Positions 22,957-31,213 are shown, numbered from the stretch's first letter. The stretch: 36,946 bases of DNA from Natrinema limicola JCM 13563 (GCF_000337475.1 NZ_AOIT01000051.1:29758-66703), one strand, 5' to 3'. Made by a program: numbers and translations. The notes: generated by a model from the letters alone, not told the origin.

Positions 22957-23133
22957 ATGAGTCAATTTACGGTCAGTGGTCGGTTCAAGAGCCGCGACGG
23001 CTACGCGCCGTTCGAGACGAGCATCGAGGCCGAAAACGAGAACGTCGCCCGCGAACACACGCTCTCCCAGCTCGGGAGCCAGCACGGACTCAAGCGAACC
23101 GAAATCAAACTCGACGAGGTATCCGAACAATGA
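22957..23133 (+). CDS. rpl18a: 50S ribosomal protein L18Ae (LX)
   Basis: The 58-residue protein starts MSQFTVSGRFKSRDGYAPFE. It has the archaeal LX pattern: FETSIEAENENVAREHTLSQ, then LGSQHGLKRTEIKLDEVSE. It belongs to the large subunit. The short length is normal for the archaeal form. Its final codons overlap the start of the prefoldin alpha gene by four bases (ATGA), implying translational coupling. Confidence 0.96.
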   Translation: MSQFTVSGRFKSRDGYAPFETSIEAENENVAREHTLSQLGSQHGLKRTEIKLDEVSEQ

Positions 23134-23579
23134 GCCAGCAGCAACTTCAGCAGCTCTCCCAGCAGCTTCAGGAGCTCGAAGAACAGATCGAAAGCCTCCA
23201 GACGAACGTCGAGGCAATCCAGCAGGAAAAAACCGAAGTCGACGAGGCCATCGAAGCTGTCGAGACGCTCGAGACCGGTTCGACCGTCCAGATGCCGCTT
23301 GGCGGCGGCGCGTACCTCCGCACGACGATCGAGAACATCGACGAAGTGATCGTCGAGCTCGGCGCTGACTATGCCGCGGAGTTCGAGGAAGCCGACGCCG
23401 TCGACGCCCTCGAGAACAAGAAAGCGCGCCTCGACGAGCAGATCGACGAGCTCAACGAGGAGATCGCCGAACTCGAGACCGAGAGCAGCGAACTCGAACA
23501 GCAGGCCCAGCAGCTCCAGCAGCAGGCGATGCAACAGCAGATGCAGCAGATGGGACAGGGCCAGGGCCCCGACGAGTAA
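23130..23579 (+). CDS. pfdA: Prefoldin subunit alpha
   Basis: The 149-residue protein starts MSQQQLQQLSQQLQELEEQI. Two long coiled-coil helices (about residues 5-55 and 95-140, rich in Gln, Glu and Leu) flank a beta hairpin with LETGSTVQMPLGGGAYLRTT and VIVELGADYAAEFEEADAVD. This is the jellyfish subunit of the prefoldin hexamer, which captures unfolded proteins and passes them to the thermosome. The C-terminal QQQAMQQQMQQMGQGQGPDE tail is Gln/Met-rich. It lies between rpl18a (overlap) and ftsY (24 bases), as in other haloarchaea. Confidence 0.97.
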   Translation: MSQQQLQQLSQQLQELEEQIESLQTNVEAIQQEKTEVDEAIEAVETLETGSTVQMPLGGGAYLRTTIENIDEVIVELGADYAAEFEEADAVDALENKKARLDEQIDELNEEIAELETESSELEQQAQQLQQQAMQQQMQQMGQGQGPDE

Positions 23580-23603
23580 CGCGGCGGTCCCCACTCGATA
23601 CCT

Positions 23604-25184
23604 ATGTTCGATAACCTGAAAGAGAAGCTCGGAAGCTTCCGCGACAGCGCTGAAGAAGCCGCTGAAGAGAACGTCGAGGACGTCGACGAGGCTGACCTCG
23701 AGGAAGACGAACTCGAGACCGTCGAATCGGAGGCGGAGCCCGACGCTGCGGAAGCCACCGATACTACCCCCGAACCGGGGGCCGATGAGCCGGCTGCCCC
23801 GGCGACAGCCACGGCCGAGACGGGGACGGAGCCAGAGCCAGAGACGACCGAGTCCGCATCTGGGGATATGGCCGAGTCTGCCGGCGATGAGTCGGCGCCC
23901 GATTCCGCTCCCGACCGTCCCGAGGCCGACGACGCCGCTTCGGTTTCGGAGACGGCTGGTGACGAGCCCGCAGAGACGGCGACGTCCGACGAGGAACCGG
24001 TGGACGAGGGCGACGACGACAGCGGTGGCGGGCTCGGGATCGGTGCCAAGGCGCGATCGCTCTTCGGCGGCTCCAGCGGCGACGCCGACGCTGACGCTGA
24101 CACCGACGCCGACGCTGACACCGACGCCGACGTTGACGCTGAGTCGGACGTGGAGACGCCCACCGAGGACGAGACGTCACCGTCGCCCGCGGAACCGGCC
24201 GAGACGAGCGATGATCGGGAGCCGACGGGCGACGCGGACGAGGCGACCGCCGACGCGGACGTCGGTGCTGACGCCGACGCCGACGCTAACGGCGGCACCG
24301 GCTTCGGCGCGAAGGCCAAATCCCTCGTCAAAGGGAAGTTCGTCATCGAAGCGGAAGACCTCGAGGGGCCCTTGCACGAACTCGAGCTGGCGTTGCTCTC
24401 GAGCGACGTGGAGATGGGCGTCGCCGAGGAGATCCTTGACAACATCCGCGACGAACTGATCGGCGAGACGCGGACGTTTACGACCTCGACTGGCGAGGTC
24501 GTCGAGGAAGCCTTACACGATGCGATCTACGACGTGATCAGCGTCGGGCAGTTCGATTTCAACGAGCGGATCGCCATCGAGGACAAGCCCGTGACGATCG
24601 TCTTCACCGGCGTCAACGGCGTCGGCAAGACGACGTCGATCGCCAAGCTGAGCCGCTACTTCGAGGAACGCGGGTACTCGACGGTGATGGCCAACGGCGA
24701 CACCTACCGCGCCGGGGCCAACGAGCAGATTCAAGAACACGCCGACGCGCTGGATACGAAGTGTATCAGCCACGAACAGGGCGGCGACCCCGCGGCGGTG
24801 CTGTACGACGCCGTCGAGTACGCCGAGGCCAACGACATCGACATCGTCCTCGGTGATACGGCGGGTCGACTCCACACCGACGAGGGGCTGATGGACCAAC
24901 TCGAGAAGATCGACCGCGTCGTCGGCCCGGACATGACGCTGTTCGTCGACGAGGCCGTCGCCGGACAGGACGCGGTCAACCGCGCCCGCGAGTTCAACGA
25001 CGCCGCCGAGATCGACGGGGCAATCCTGACGAAAGCGGACGCCGACTCCAACGGCGGGGCAGCGATTTCGATCGCACACGTCACCGGGAAGCCGATTCTG
25101 TTCCTCGGTGTCGGGCAGGGATACGACGACCTAGAACGGTTCGACCCCGAACAGATGGTCGACCGGCTTCTGGGCGAAGAGTAG
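23604..25184 (+). CDS. ftsY: Signal recognition particle receptor FtsY
   Basis: The 526-residue GTPase starts MFDNLKEKLGSFRDSAEEAA, an amphipathic helix. Residues about 20-230 are a very acidic low-complexity A domain containing DADADADTDADADTDADVDA. The motifs GLGIGAKARSLFGG (143-156) and GTGFGAKAKSLVKG (231-244) are near-copies. The NG domain follows: G1 GVNGVGKTT (336-344), DTYRAGANEQIQEHAD, G3 DTAGRLHTDEGLMDQLEKID, G4 TKADADSNGGAAISI and the closing GVGQGYDDLERFDPEQMVDR. FtsY docks the SRP-ribosome complex at the membrane together with SRP54, encoded at 35035. The acidic insert is longer than in many relatives. Confidence 0.97.
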   Translation: MFDNLKEKLGSFRDSAEEAAEENVEDVDEADLEEDELETVESEAEPDAAEATDTTPEPGADEPAAPATATAETGTEPEPETTESASGDMAESAGDESAPDSAPDRPEADDAASVSETAGDEPAETATSDEEPVDEGDDDSGGGLGIGAKARSLFGGSSGDADADADTDADADTDADVDAESDVETPTEDETSPSPAEPAETSDDREPTGDADEATADADVGADADADANGGTGFGAKAKSLVKGKFVIEAEDLEGPLHELELALLSSDVEMGVAEEILDNIRDELIGETRTFTTSTGEVVEEALHDAIYDVISVGQFDFNERIAIEDKPVTIVFTGVNGVGKTTSIAKLSRYFEERGYSTVMANGDTYRAGANEQIQEHADALDTKCISHEQGGDPAAVLYDAVEYAEANDIDIVLGDTAGRLHTDEGLMDQLEKIDRVVGPDMTLFVDEAVAGQDAVNRAREFNDAAEIDGAILTKADADSNGGAAISIAHVTGKPILFLGVGQGYDDLERFDPEQMVDRLLGEE

Positions 25185-25237
25185 GCCTCCGCCCGGCGAC
25201 CGCCATTCGTATCAATTGACGACCATTTCAGAAGACA

Positions 25238-25245
25238 CTTATTAT
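25238..25245 (+). promoter_or_regulatory. TATA-like box of the secreted protein gene at 25265
   Basis: CTTATTAT lies 20-27 bases before the ATG at 25265, fitting a leaderless start and arguing against the other frame that opens at 25216. Confidence 0.45.
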
Positions 25246-25264
25246 TTGTCAGAAACGTCTACGT

Positions 25265-25891
25265 ATGAGCCGCCCTCCCTCCAGGCGTACCCTCCTCGCG
25301 TCAGTGACGGCTACGGTGGCGGTTACAACGGGCGGTTTCGAGCACGGATCGAACGCCACGGATACACCGTCACTCGAGTCCGGCACCGTTTCCCCTGACT
25401 GGTATGAGTGCAACTCGGTTGTGCGTCCCGAGCCTCCTGTCCCGACCGACGACGATGCACTCGCGCCCAAACCGTATCCGGCACCGCCGTCGGCGCTCAG
25501 CCCCGCTGCAGTTCGCGACCGATCGACCGACTCGTCACTGAGAGACGAGACGGTCGCGTACGTCACCGAGTTCGAGCGTGCGTATCGGCAGAACGAATTT
25601 CTCGCCCGGTACGGTGTGACAACACGAACGTTCGAACTCCGACGGACGGGTTATCGAACGCGGACGCTCGGCTCATCGTCGAACCCGGCGCTCATGGTAG
25701 CGATCCGCTACGATCTCCGGCTGGGGTCCCAGCAGTCAGCCACCGACCCACGCGACCAATGGGACGTCCACACCGTCTACTACGTCGACGAGCACGTCGT
25801 TCTCCGGGCACGATACCACGGCGTCGCTGGTGACCTGTCGTTCGAACCCGATCCGCGAACGCACGGCGAGCTCGTCGCCTGTTTCGGCTGA
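25265..25891 (+). CDS. Hypothetical exported protein
   Basis: The 208-residue protein starts MSRPPSRRTLLASVTATVAV. The twin arginine (SRRTLLAS) and following hydrophobic stretch look like a Tat signal peptide. The mature part is Pro/Asp-rich at first (PEPPVPTDDDALAPKPYPAP), then mixed, with FERAYRQNEFLARYGVTTRT and a C-terminal beta-rich half containing YYVDEHVVLRARYHGVAGDL. Two cysteines (YECNSV and ACFG) could form a disulfide. I recognise no family. The C-terminal TVYYVDEHVVLRA segment resembles small haloarchaeal secreted domains. It is convergent with the AEC transporter gene, 14 bases apart. Confidence 0.7.
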   Translation: MSRPPSRRTLLASVTATVAVTTGGFEHGSNATDTPSLESGTVSPDWYECNSVVRPEPPVPTDDDALAPKPYPAPPSALSPAAVRDRSTDSSLRDETVAYVTEFERAYRQNEFLARYGVTTRTFELRRTGYRTRTLGSSSNPALMVAIRYDLRLGSQQSATDPRDQWDVHTVYYVDEHVVLRARYHGVAGDLSFEPDPRTHGELVACFG

Positions 25892-25905
25892 AAACGCTGA
25901 CTCGG

Positions 25906-26865
25906 TCAGATCACGACGCCTGACTGTAGGAGCGCAATGAGGATTGTTAGCACTGGTATCGAAAGCAGTGTCGTCAGGAACACGCACGTCGAGACGTATT
26001 CAGAGACGAGTACCCCCTCGGTGCGGGCGCTGCCTGCGAACTCGATGACGAGAATCAGTGGCGTCACCGCGGCGGGCATCGCGGTCTCGAGGACGAACAC
26101 GCGCGCGACGGTCGGTTGCTCAAAGCCAAGCATAAGCGCGATTCCAAGGCCGACAATGGGTGCGACGCCCATCTTGAGCGCCGTCGCGGGCCAGGCTCGC
26201 GAGACCGCTGCGGCGGTGTCGGTGCGTGCGAGTTGGATGCCCAGAATGAGCAACATGAGTGGAATCGCGGCGTCGCCGACGAGTCGGAGCGTCTCCATCG
26301 TTGCCGTCTCCTCGGGCGGGACCAGATTTAGTGCCCGCGCGAGCAGCGCCGCGCCGACGGCGTAGACCAGTGGAATGTAGAACACTCGGCGGACGCCCGC
26401 AAGCCCGGCCGACCCGCTACTCCGGGAGGCGAGGTAGACGCCGACGGTGTACATCAATACCGACTGGACCGAGAGAAAGAGGACGGCCGTCCCGCGTCCG
26501 AGGTCGCCAAACGCGAAATCGGAGACGGGAATGCCGAGGTTCCCCGAGTTACAGAAGATCGCGACCAGTACCAGCGCGCTCAGCGCCGGCTCTTCCTCGC
26601 CGACGGCGCGCCCGACGAGTTCGGCGATCCCCCACATCACCGCGGTGAACGCGACGATGCCGATCGTGACCCGCAGGAGCGTCGCCGCCTCGAGTTGCGT
26701 GGTGGCGAGACTGTGAAAGACCAGCGCGGGTGCCAGTACGTAGACGACAGCCGTGTTCAGCGGCTCTGGATCGATCTCCTTGACGGTTGCGAGTACGTAG
26801 CCGACACCCGCAATGGCGATGATCGGCCCGATTGCAGAGCCGAAGATACCGAACAGATCAGCCAT
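25906..26865 (-). CDS. AEC family auxin-efflux-carrier-like transporter
   Basis: The 319-residue membrane protein starts MADLFGIFGSAIGPIIAIAG. Ten hydrophobic segments are visible, split by a central loop near LASRSSGSAG. The hallmark motif FCNSGNLGIPVSDFAFGD (N-x-GN-x-G) lies in the fourth to fifth segment, and the mirror half ends with TAMPAAVTPLILVIEFAGSA. AEC carriers move small organic acids or related anions across the membrane; the substrate here is unknown. The gene is divergent from the cupredoxin gene. A weak GTAAC-like box lies about 16-22 bases upstream of the ATG. Confidence 0.9.
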   Translation of the reverse strand: MADLFGIFGSAIGPIIAIAGVGYVLATVKEIDPEPLNTAVVYVLAPALVFHSLATTQLEAATLLRVTIGIVAFTAVMWGIAELVGRAVGEEEPALSALVLVAIFCNSGNLGIPVSDFAFGDLGRGTAVLFLSVQSVLMYTVGVYLASRSSGSAGLAGVRRVFYIPLVYAVGAALLARALNLVPPEETATMETLRLVGDAAIPLMLLILGIQLARTDTAAAVSRAWPATALKMGVAPIVGLGIALMLGFEQPTVARVFVLETAMPAAVTPLILVIEFAGSARTEGVLVSEYVSTCVFLTTLLSIPVLTILIALLQSGVVI

Positions 26866-27082
26866 CGATCGGGATCTGGCAGTTACGTCGTGACGTTCGA
26901 TTGCGGAGATTCATCGGCTGTGAGACGATCGCACCTTGCATGACGGAGCGATATACTGGTTGCGGCCGATATGGAGGTTCCGATCGTGTTTTCGTCTGGG
27001 TGCACCGTCTCGTCCTTTCTTCTGACAGTGCGGCTCTATTGAATCCGATTTGATCACCATGCATTGGACGGGAATTGGGCTA

Positions 27083-27088
27083 TTTATA
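27083..27088 (+). promoter_or_regulatory. TATA box of the cupredoxin lipoprotein gene
   Basis: TTTATA lies 21-26 bases before ATG 27109. It excludes the longer opening at 27064, which would start upstream of the box. Confidence 0.55.
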
Positions 27089-27108
27089 CTGACGTTGAGC
27101 GTCGTACG

Positions 27109-27657
27109 ATGGCACAAGATGCGCACATCTCCCGGCGGCGGATGCTTCAGCTGACAGGTGTCGCGGCGTCGACAGCGCTTGTCGCCGGCTGCGGTGGTGG
27201 TGGGAATGGCGGAAATGGCGGTAACGGCGGTGGTGGTGGTGGTGGCATAGAGATCGAGCCCGGTACGGCGATCGAATTTGATGGGCAGACGTCCGGGTGG
27301 GAAGGGATCGCACCCTCGGCGATCGAGGGCGAGGTGAACCCGACGCTGATTCTTCAAGAAGGAGAAACGTACGAGATCGGCTGGACGACTGGTGACGGTG
27401 CCGAGCACAATATCGAAATCCGTGATGAAAACGACGAAGTCATCGACGGCCTTCAGACAGAAGTCGTCACTGAACCCCAAGACCAGTGGCTCGAGTTCGA
27501 GGCCAGCAGGGAGATGGTTACGTACATCTGTCAAATCCATCCGACGACGATGATCGGTGATATCGGCTGGGTTGAAGACGGCGGTGGCGGCGGTGGCGGC
27601 GGGAATGAAACCGGAAACGAAACTGGAAACGAGACCGGCGGAAACACGACCGGCTAA
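27109..27657 (+). CDS. Halocyanin-like type 1 copper lipoprotein
   Basis: The 182-residue protein starts MAQDAHISRRRMLQLTGVAA. A twin-arginine motif (SRRRML) precedes a hydrophobic stretch and the lipobox LVAGC (Cys28), so it should be Tat-exported and lipid-anchored. A Gly/Asn linker leads to a cupredoxin fold (about residues 45-155) with the type 1 copper ligands His100 (GAEHNIE), Cys141, His144 and Met148 in YICQIHPTTM. It probably carries electrons at the cell surface. The C-terminus is an odd Gly8 run followed by NETG repeats and NTTG, each an N-glycosylation sequon. The start is set by the TATA box at 27083. Partner oxidases are not in the window. Confidence 0.88.
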   Translation: MAQDAHISRRRMLQLTGVAASTALVAGCGGGGNGGNGGNGGGGGGGIEIEPGTAIEFDGQTSGWEGIAPSAIEGEVNPTLILQEGETYEIGWTTGDGAEHNIEIRDENDEVIDGLQTEVVTEPQDQWLEFEASREMVTYICQIHPTTMIGDIGWVEDGGGGGGGGNETGNETGNETGGNTTG

Positions 27658-27942
27658 CAACTGCGACTTTCGCAGGCTCGTGGCAGTTCTCGCGGCGACG
27701 CTACGGACCCAGCGCGCCCTCCTCGAGATGCGAAAGCCGAGAGCGACGATATTGTGTTGCCGGATCGACCCCTCACTGCGTGTGACCTGCCGTCGTTCTT
27801 TACGTGCCTCTGGTCACAAGGTGAAGATACGGCGGGAAAACGGATCCTTCTCGGACAGCTTCGACCGCAGAGCGTCGCTTCTCGGCGATGTCGTTCAAAA
27901 CCGGCTTCCCTCGTGTGATCAGGGGACAGTGACTGTCAGTGG

Positions 27943-28629
27943 CTACGATAACCGATCCGCCAGATCACCGAGTCCGTCGGCGATCAAATCGGGGTCTGCG
28001 CCGAAGGGATCCCACGGCGTCGCCTTTCGGTCGAGCCAGACGCCTTGCATGCCGGCGTGGATCGCCCCCTGTACGTCGAACCACAGCGCCGAGACGTGGG
28101 CGAGTTCGTCGATCGGCGTCCCCGTCCGACCGGCGGCGTGGCGGTAGAGATCGGGATCGGGTTTGAACGTCTCGAGTTCGTCGGCGCTGATCGTATCGAC
28201 GACGAGATCCTCGATGCCGGCATGGTCGACCATCGAATCGAGCAGTTCCGGATTGCCGTTCGAGAGGACGTACGTATCGTAGCCGGCTTCGTGCAACCGC
28301 TCGATGCTCGTTCGCACGTCGTCGAAGACCTCGAGTTCGTGGTACACTTCGAGGATTGCCTCGCGGTCGGCGGCGGACACGTCGAGCCCGTGGGCCGCGA
28401 GCGCGTAGGCGAGCGCGTCCCGATTGATCTCGTAGAACGTTTCGTACTCCTCGAGGTGGTTCGCGACGAGCGTATACTGCATCGAGCGCTCCCGCCACGT
28501 CTGCGAGATCGGTGTTGGGTCGTCGACGTCGGCGTGTTCCGTGAGCGCGGCTGCGGTTGCATCGACGTCGACGAGCGTGCTGTAGGAGTCGAACGTGACC
28601 GTCGTGACGCGGTCGGGATCAAATGCCAT
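27943..28629 (-). CDS. HAD superfamily hydrolase, haloacid dehalogenase type II-like
   Basis: The 228-residue protein starts MAFDPDRVTTVTFDSYSTLV. HAD motifs are visible: nucleophile Asp in TFDSYSTLVD (family usually FDxYGTL), motif II Ser in YVLSNGNPELL, motif III Lys in ETFKPDPDLYRHA and motif IV Asp in ALWFDVQGAIHAGMQGVWL. A helical cap is inserted after motif I. The closest fit is the 2-haloacid dehalogenase branch, but such proteins often act on other substrates, so no reaction is claimed. The start at 28629 is preferred over 28683 because the conserved strand begins ten residues later. It is divergent from thiE. Confidence 0.85.
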   Translation of the reverse strand: MAFDPDRVTTVTFDSYSTLVDVDATAAALTEHADVDDPTPISQTWRERSMQYTLVANHLEEYETFYEINRDALAYALAAHGLDVSAADREAILEVYHELEVFDDVRTSIERLHEAGYDTYVLSNGNPELLDSMVDHAGIEDLVVDTISADELETFKPDPDLYRHAAGRTGTPIDELAHVSALWFDVQGAIHAGMQGVWLDRKATPWDPFGADPDLIADGLGDLADRLS

Positions 28630-28724
28630 GGCGGCAGTATGTTGGGGAGTGGCAAGAACGTGGGCCGTTCGTTCCGCCGTCAAACCGGTCGAACGAGAGT
28701 CTGATCGCCGGATCGACCGAAGCC

Positions 28725-28731
28725 GCTTAGT
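28725..28731 (+). promoter_or_regulatory. TATA-like box of thiE-thiM
   Basis: CTTAGTA is centred 27 bases before the thiE ATG at 28755. No thiamine riboswitch pattern is seen upstream. Confidence 0.4.
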
Positions 28732-28754
28732 ACGACTACCGACTGGTATCGTCC

Positions 28755-29420
28755 ATGAATCCCTCGAATTGGCGGACCTATCTCGTGACGCAGGCGTCGC
28801 TGTCGGGCGATCGGACGACGCCGGAGATCGTTCGTGCGGCCATCGACGGCGGGATCGACGCCGTCCAGTTGCGCGAAAAGGAGACGAGCGCTCGCTCGCG
28901 ATACGAACTCGGCCACGAACTGCGCGAACTCACGGCTGCGGCGGGTGTCGATTTGATCGTCAACGACCGGATCGACATCGCACAGGCGATCGACGCCGAT
29001 GGCGTCCACGTCGGCCAGTCGGACCTGCCGGTCGAGGTCGCTCGTGACCTGCTCGGCCCGGACGCGATCGTCGGCTGTTCGGCGTCGACAGTTGCCGCCG
29101 CTCGAGAAGCGGCAACCGACGGGGCGGACTACCTCGGTGTCGGAGCCGTCTACGGCACTTCCTCGAAGGATGTCGACGACGCGAAGGACGGCGTCGGCCC
29201 GGAGCGGATCGCCGCAATCGCCGATGCAGTCTCGATCCCGATCGTCGGCATCGGCGGGATCACGGCCGACAACGCGGGGGCAGTCGTCGAGGCGGGTGCG
29301 TCCGGCGTTGCCGTCGTCAGCGAGATCACGGCGGCCTCACAGCCCCGTATCGCGACCGAGACGCTCACTGATGTCGTCGAAACTACAAAGTCAGTTGCTA
29401 CCGGAGAACACGGACGATGA
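28755..29420 (+). CDS. thiE: Thiamine-phosphate synthase ThiE
   Basis: The 221-residue TIM barrel starts MNPSNWRTYLVTQASLSGDR. Conserved motifs are DAVQLREKETSARSRYELG, LIVNDRIDIAQAIDADGVHV, GQSDLPVEVAR, VGCSASTVAAAREA, DYLGVGAVYGTSSK and IVGIGGITADNAGAVVEAGA. It joins HMP pyrophosphate and thiazole phosphate to give thiamine phosphate. The stop overlaps the thiM start by four bases (ATGA), so the two enzymes are translationally coupled. Confidence 0.97.
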   Translation: MNPSNWRTYLVTQASLSGDRTTPEIVRAAIDGGIDAVQLREKETSARSRYELGHELRELTAAAGVDLIVNDRIDIAQAIDADGVHVGQSDLPVEVARDLLGPDAIVGCSASTVAAAREAATDGADYLGVGAVYGTSSKDVDDAKDGVGPERIAAIADAVSIPIVGIGGITADNAGAVVEAGASGVAVVSEITAASQPRIATETLTDVVETTKSVATGEHGR

Positions 29421-30247
29421 GTGTAACCGATATCGCCGCCGCCAGCCTCACGGACTCGATTCGGACGGTTCGCGGGACCGAACCGCTCGTTCAGTCGTTG
29501 ACCAACACGGTGACGATCAACGACGTCGCGAACGTGATCCTCCACTGGGGTGGGCTGCCGGTGATGGCCGATTCGCCCGGTGACGCTGGCGAAATGGCCG
29601 CTCTCTCGAGTGCCCTCCTAATCAATACCGGCCAGATACCGGAAGACCGCGTCGAGGCGATGCACGAAGCCGGCCGGAACGCCAACGAGCGCGACATCCC
29701 GGTCATCCTCGACCCGGTCGGCGTCGGGTCGACACCCTCGCGCGAGGCGGTCGCCGAGAGTCTGCTCTCGGAGATCGAGTTCACCGCTATCAAGGGCAAC
29801 TACGGCGAGATCGCCGCGCTCACGGGCGTCGAAGCCGAGGTCAAGGGCGTCGAATCGGTCGGTGACTACGAGGATATCGAGCGGACGGCCAGTTCGCTCG
29901 CCGAATCGACCGACGCGCTCGTCGTTGCTTCCGGCGTCGATGACGTCGTCGCGGACGCCGATGGCGCGGTCCGACTCGCTGCCGGCCACGAGATGCTCGG
30001 CGAGGTCGTCGGCACCGGCTGCATGCTCGGTGCGACCGTCGCGACATTCTGTGCCGCCCTCGAGAATCCCCACGAAGCCGCCGTCCACGGTACGCTCGCA
30101 TTCGGTCTCGCCGGCGAGCGGGCAGGTGAGATGGACCATACGGGGCCGGGCAGCTACCGGACGAACTTCCGCGACGCCGTCGCCGATATGACGGCCGACA
30201 CCGCCGCCGAGTTCGACCTCGAGGACCAACTCGAGCCAGTGCTCTGA
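29417..30247 (+). CDS. thiM: Hydroxyethylthiazole kinase ThiM
   Basis: The 276-residue ribokinase-like enzyme starts MSVTDIAAASLTDSIRTVRG. Family motifs are LVQSLTNTVTINDVANVIL, GGLPVMADSPGDAGEMAALS, LLINTGQIPEDRVEAMHEA, PVILDPVGVGSTPSREAVAE, FTAIKGNYGEIAALTGVE and the catalytic Cys in VVGTGCMLGATVATFCAAL. It phosphorylates the thiazole alcohol, supplying ThiE with its second substrate, so the pair forms a salvage unit. It overlaps thiE by four bases. It is convergent with the rubrerythrin-like gene. Confidence 0.97.
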   Translation: MSVTDIAAASLTDSIRTVRGTEPLVQSLTNTVTINDVANVILHWGGLPVMADSPGDAGEMAALSSALLINTGQIPEDRVEAMHEAGRNANERDIPVILDPVGVGSTPSREAVAESLLSEIEFTAIKGNYGEIAALTGVEAEVKGVESVGDYEDIERTASSLAESTDALVVASGVDDVVADADGAVRLAAGHEMLGEVVGTGCMLGATVATFCAALENPHEAAVHGTLAFGLAGERAGEMDHTGPGSYRTNFRDAVADMTADTAAEFDLEDQLEPVL

Positions 30248-30405
30248 GTGCGAGCCACCCTCGTCTCCGCAGACGTCGTTTCCTCGAGTCGATCAGCGCG
30301 TTCCGGGAGACGGTCGAGGGCGTATAGAGCGCTCGAGGCGGTTCGTGATCGTCCACTGCGACGGTCGAGACGCGGCTCGAAACCGGCAGTCAGCAATCGA
30401 GAGGG

Positions 30406-31038
30406 TTAGCAGACCGGCTTCGGGTTCGCGCCCATCGCCTCGAGCGACTCGACGTACTCGTCGTAGGCGGCCTCGATCGCACCTGCTGCCGCGTCCTCGG
30501 CGCGGTCCCAGTCGTCGGTCTCACAGACCGTCTCGAGCAGCGACTTCGCACGTTCGAGTTGGTCGTCTAAGTCGTCGCCGAACTCGCGGAACAGGCTGGC
30601 AGTCTGTGGGTCGGCGTCGCCGACGAAGTAGCCGACGACCTGGTTTTTCGACCGCTGGCTCGCGAGGATGCGGCCGACGAACGCGCCGACGCGCTCGACA
30701 GTGTCGTCGCACTCGCGCAGGTATTCGTGGAGGGTTGGAACCTCGCTGGGTTCGTAGTCGTCGGCGGCGAGTTTCTCGTCGGCGGTCTCGTAGTGATCCT
30801 GTTCTTCCTCGGCCGTGGCCTCGAAGGCTGTCTGTGCCTCGTCGTTGCTCTCGTCGTCGGCCCACGCGCTAAACGTCTGCCAGGCGGCGTACTCGGCGTC
30901 GGCGGTCGCTTCGAGAACCGGCTCGGTGTCGATGTCGCCCCCGGTGTCGGCGTACAGTGACTTCGAGGACCCGAGTCGTGAGAGCGCGGTCTGGTTGTCC
31001 TCGGTGATGGCCTCGACGAACGTGTCCGGATCAGTCAT
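30406..31038 (-). CDS. Rubrerythrin-family four-helix protein without rubredoxin domain
   Basis: The 210-residue acidic protein starts MTDPDTFVEAITEDNQTALS. It has a ferritin-like four-helix layout with AEYAAWQTFSAWADD and the ExxH-type EEEQDHYETADEKL in the first half. The second half (TVERVGAFVGRILASQRSKN, VVGYFVGDADPQTASLFREF, GDDLDDQLERAKSLL) lacks an evident second ExxH pair, so the diiron site may be incomplete. The rubredoxin tail of classical rubrerythrin is absent; the sequence ends GANPKPVC. A peroxide-related or iron-binding role is likely by family but not shown. A weak CATAAC box lies about 25 bases upstream, with two inverted repeats beyond it. Confidence 0.8.
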   Translation of the reverse strand: MTDPDTFVEAITEDNQTALSRLGSSKSLYADTGGDIDTEPVLEATADAEYAAWQTFSAWADDESNDEAQTAFEATAEEEQDHYETADEKLAADDYEPSEVPTLHEYLRECDDTVERVGAFVGRILASQRSKNQVVGYFVGDADPQTASLFREFGDDLDDQLERAKSLLETVCETDDWDRAEDAAAGAIEAAYDEYVESLEAMGANPKPVC

Positions 31039-31076
31039 GGCGAGTGCTTCGGGTGGGCTCGAGTTATGTCTGTCGA

Positions 31077-31112
31077 GATCATGCGTGATGATCTCTCGCG
31101 CGATGGCGAGAG
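31077..31112. promoter_or_regulatory. Two adjoining inverted repeats upstream of the rubrerythrin-like gene
   Basis: GATCAT-GCGTG-ATGATC (31077-31093) and CTCTCGC-GCGATG-GCGAGAG (31093-31112) are perfect inverted repeats sharing one base. They lie 39-74 bases before the ATG, immediately upstream of its TATA-like box, a position suited to an operator. Confidence 0.4.
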
Positions 31113-31177
31113 CCGTCGCTCGGTGGGCCGGAAAACGGGCGGCAGTAGCGGCTCATACGAACTCCTGTCAGTCAGTG

Positions 31178-31213
31178 CCGGCACACTCGCATGACGGGTT
31201 GTGGGTGTGCCGG
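31178..31213. terminator. Hairpin downstream of the minus-strand rhodanese gene
   Basis: CCGGCACAC (31178-31186) and GTGTGCCGG (31205-31213) are exact reverse complements around an 18-base loop. The hairpin starts 23 bases after the rhodanese stop. There is no T-run beyond it, so it could protect the 3' end rather than end transcription. Confidence 0.4.

Noticed and set aside
24063-24145. GACGCTGACGCCGAC repeats as a possible DNA repeat array
   Set aside because: They are in-frame Asp-Ala/Asp-Thr codons of FtsY low-complexity sequence, without spacers; not a CRISPR array or mobile repeat.
23369-24445. Ser-rich 358-codon minus-strand frame opposite ftsY
   Set aside because: The Ser/Ala repeats are the reverse complement of the Asp-Ala codons in the FtsY acidic domain.
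27557-28147. Plus-strand frame across the gap after the cupredoxin gene
   Set aside because: It overlaps the cupredoxin gene in another frame and the HAD gene antisense; no motif seen. The 285-base gap at 27658-27942 holds nothing that I can identify.
31086-31092. GTGATGA resembling box C of a C/D guide RNA
   Set aside because: No box D (CTGA) at a suitable distance and no C'/D' pair; the bases are better explained by the inverted repeat.
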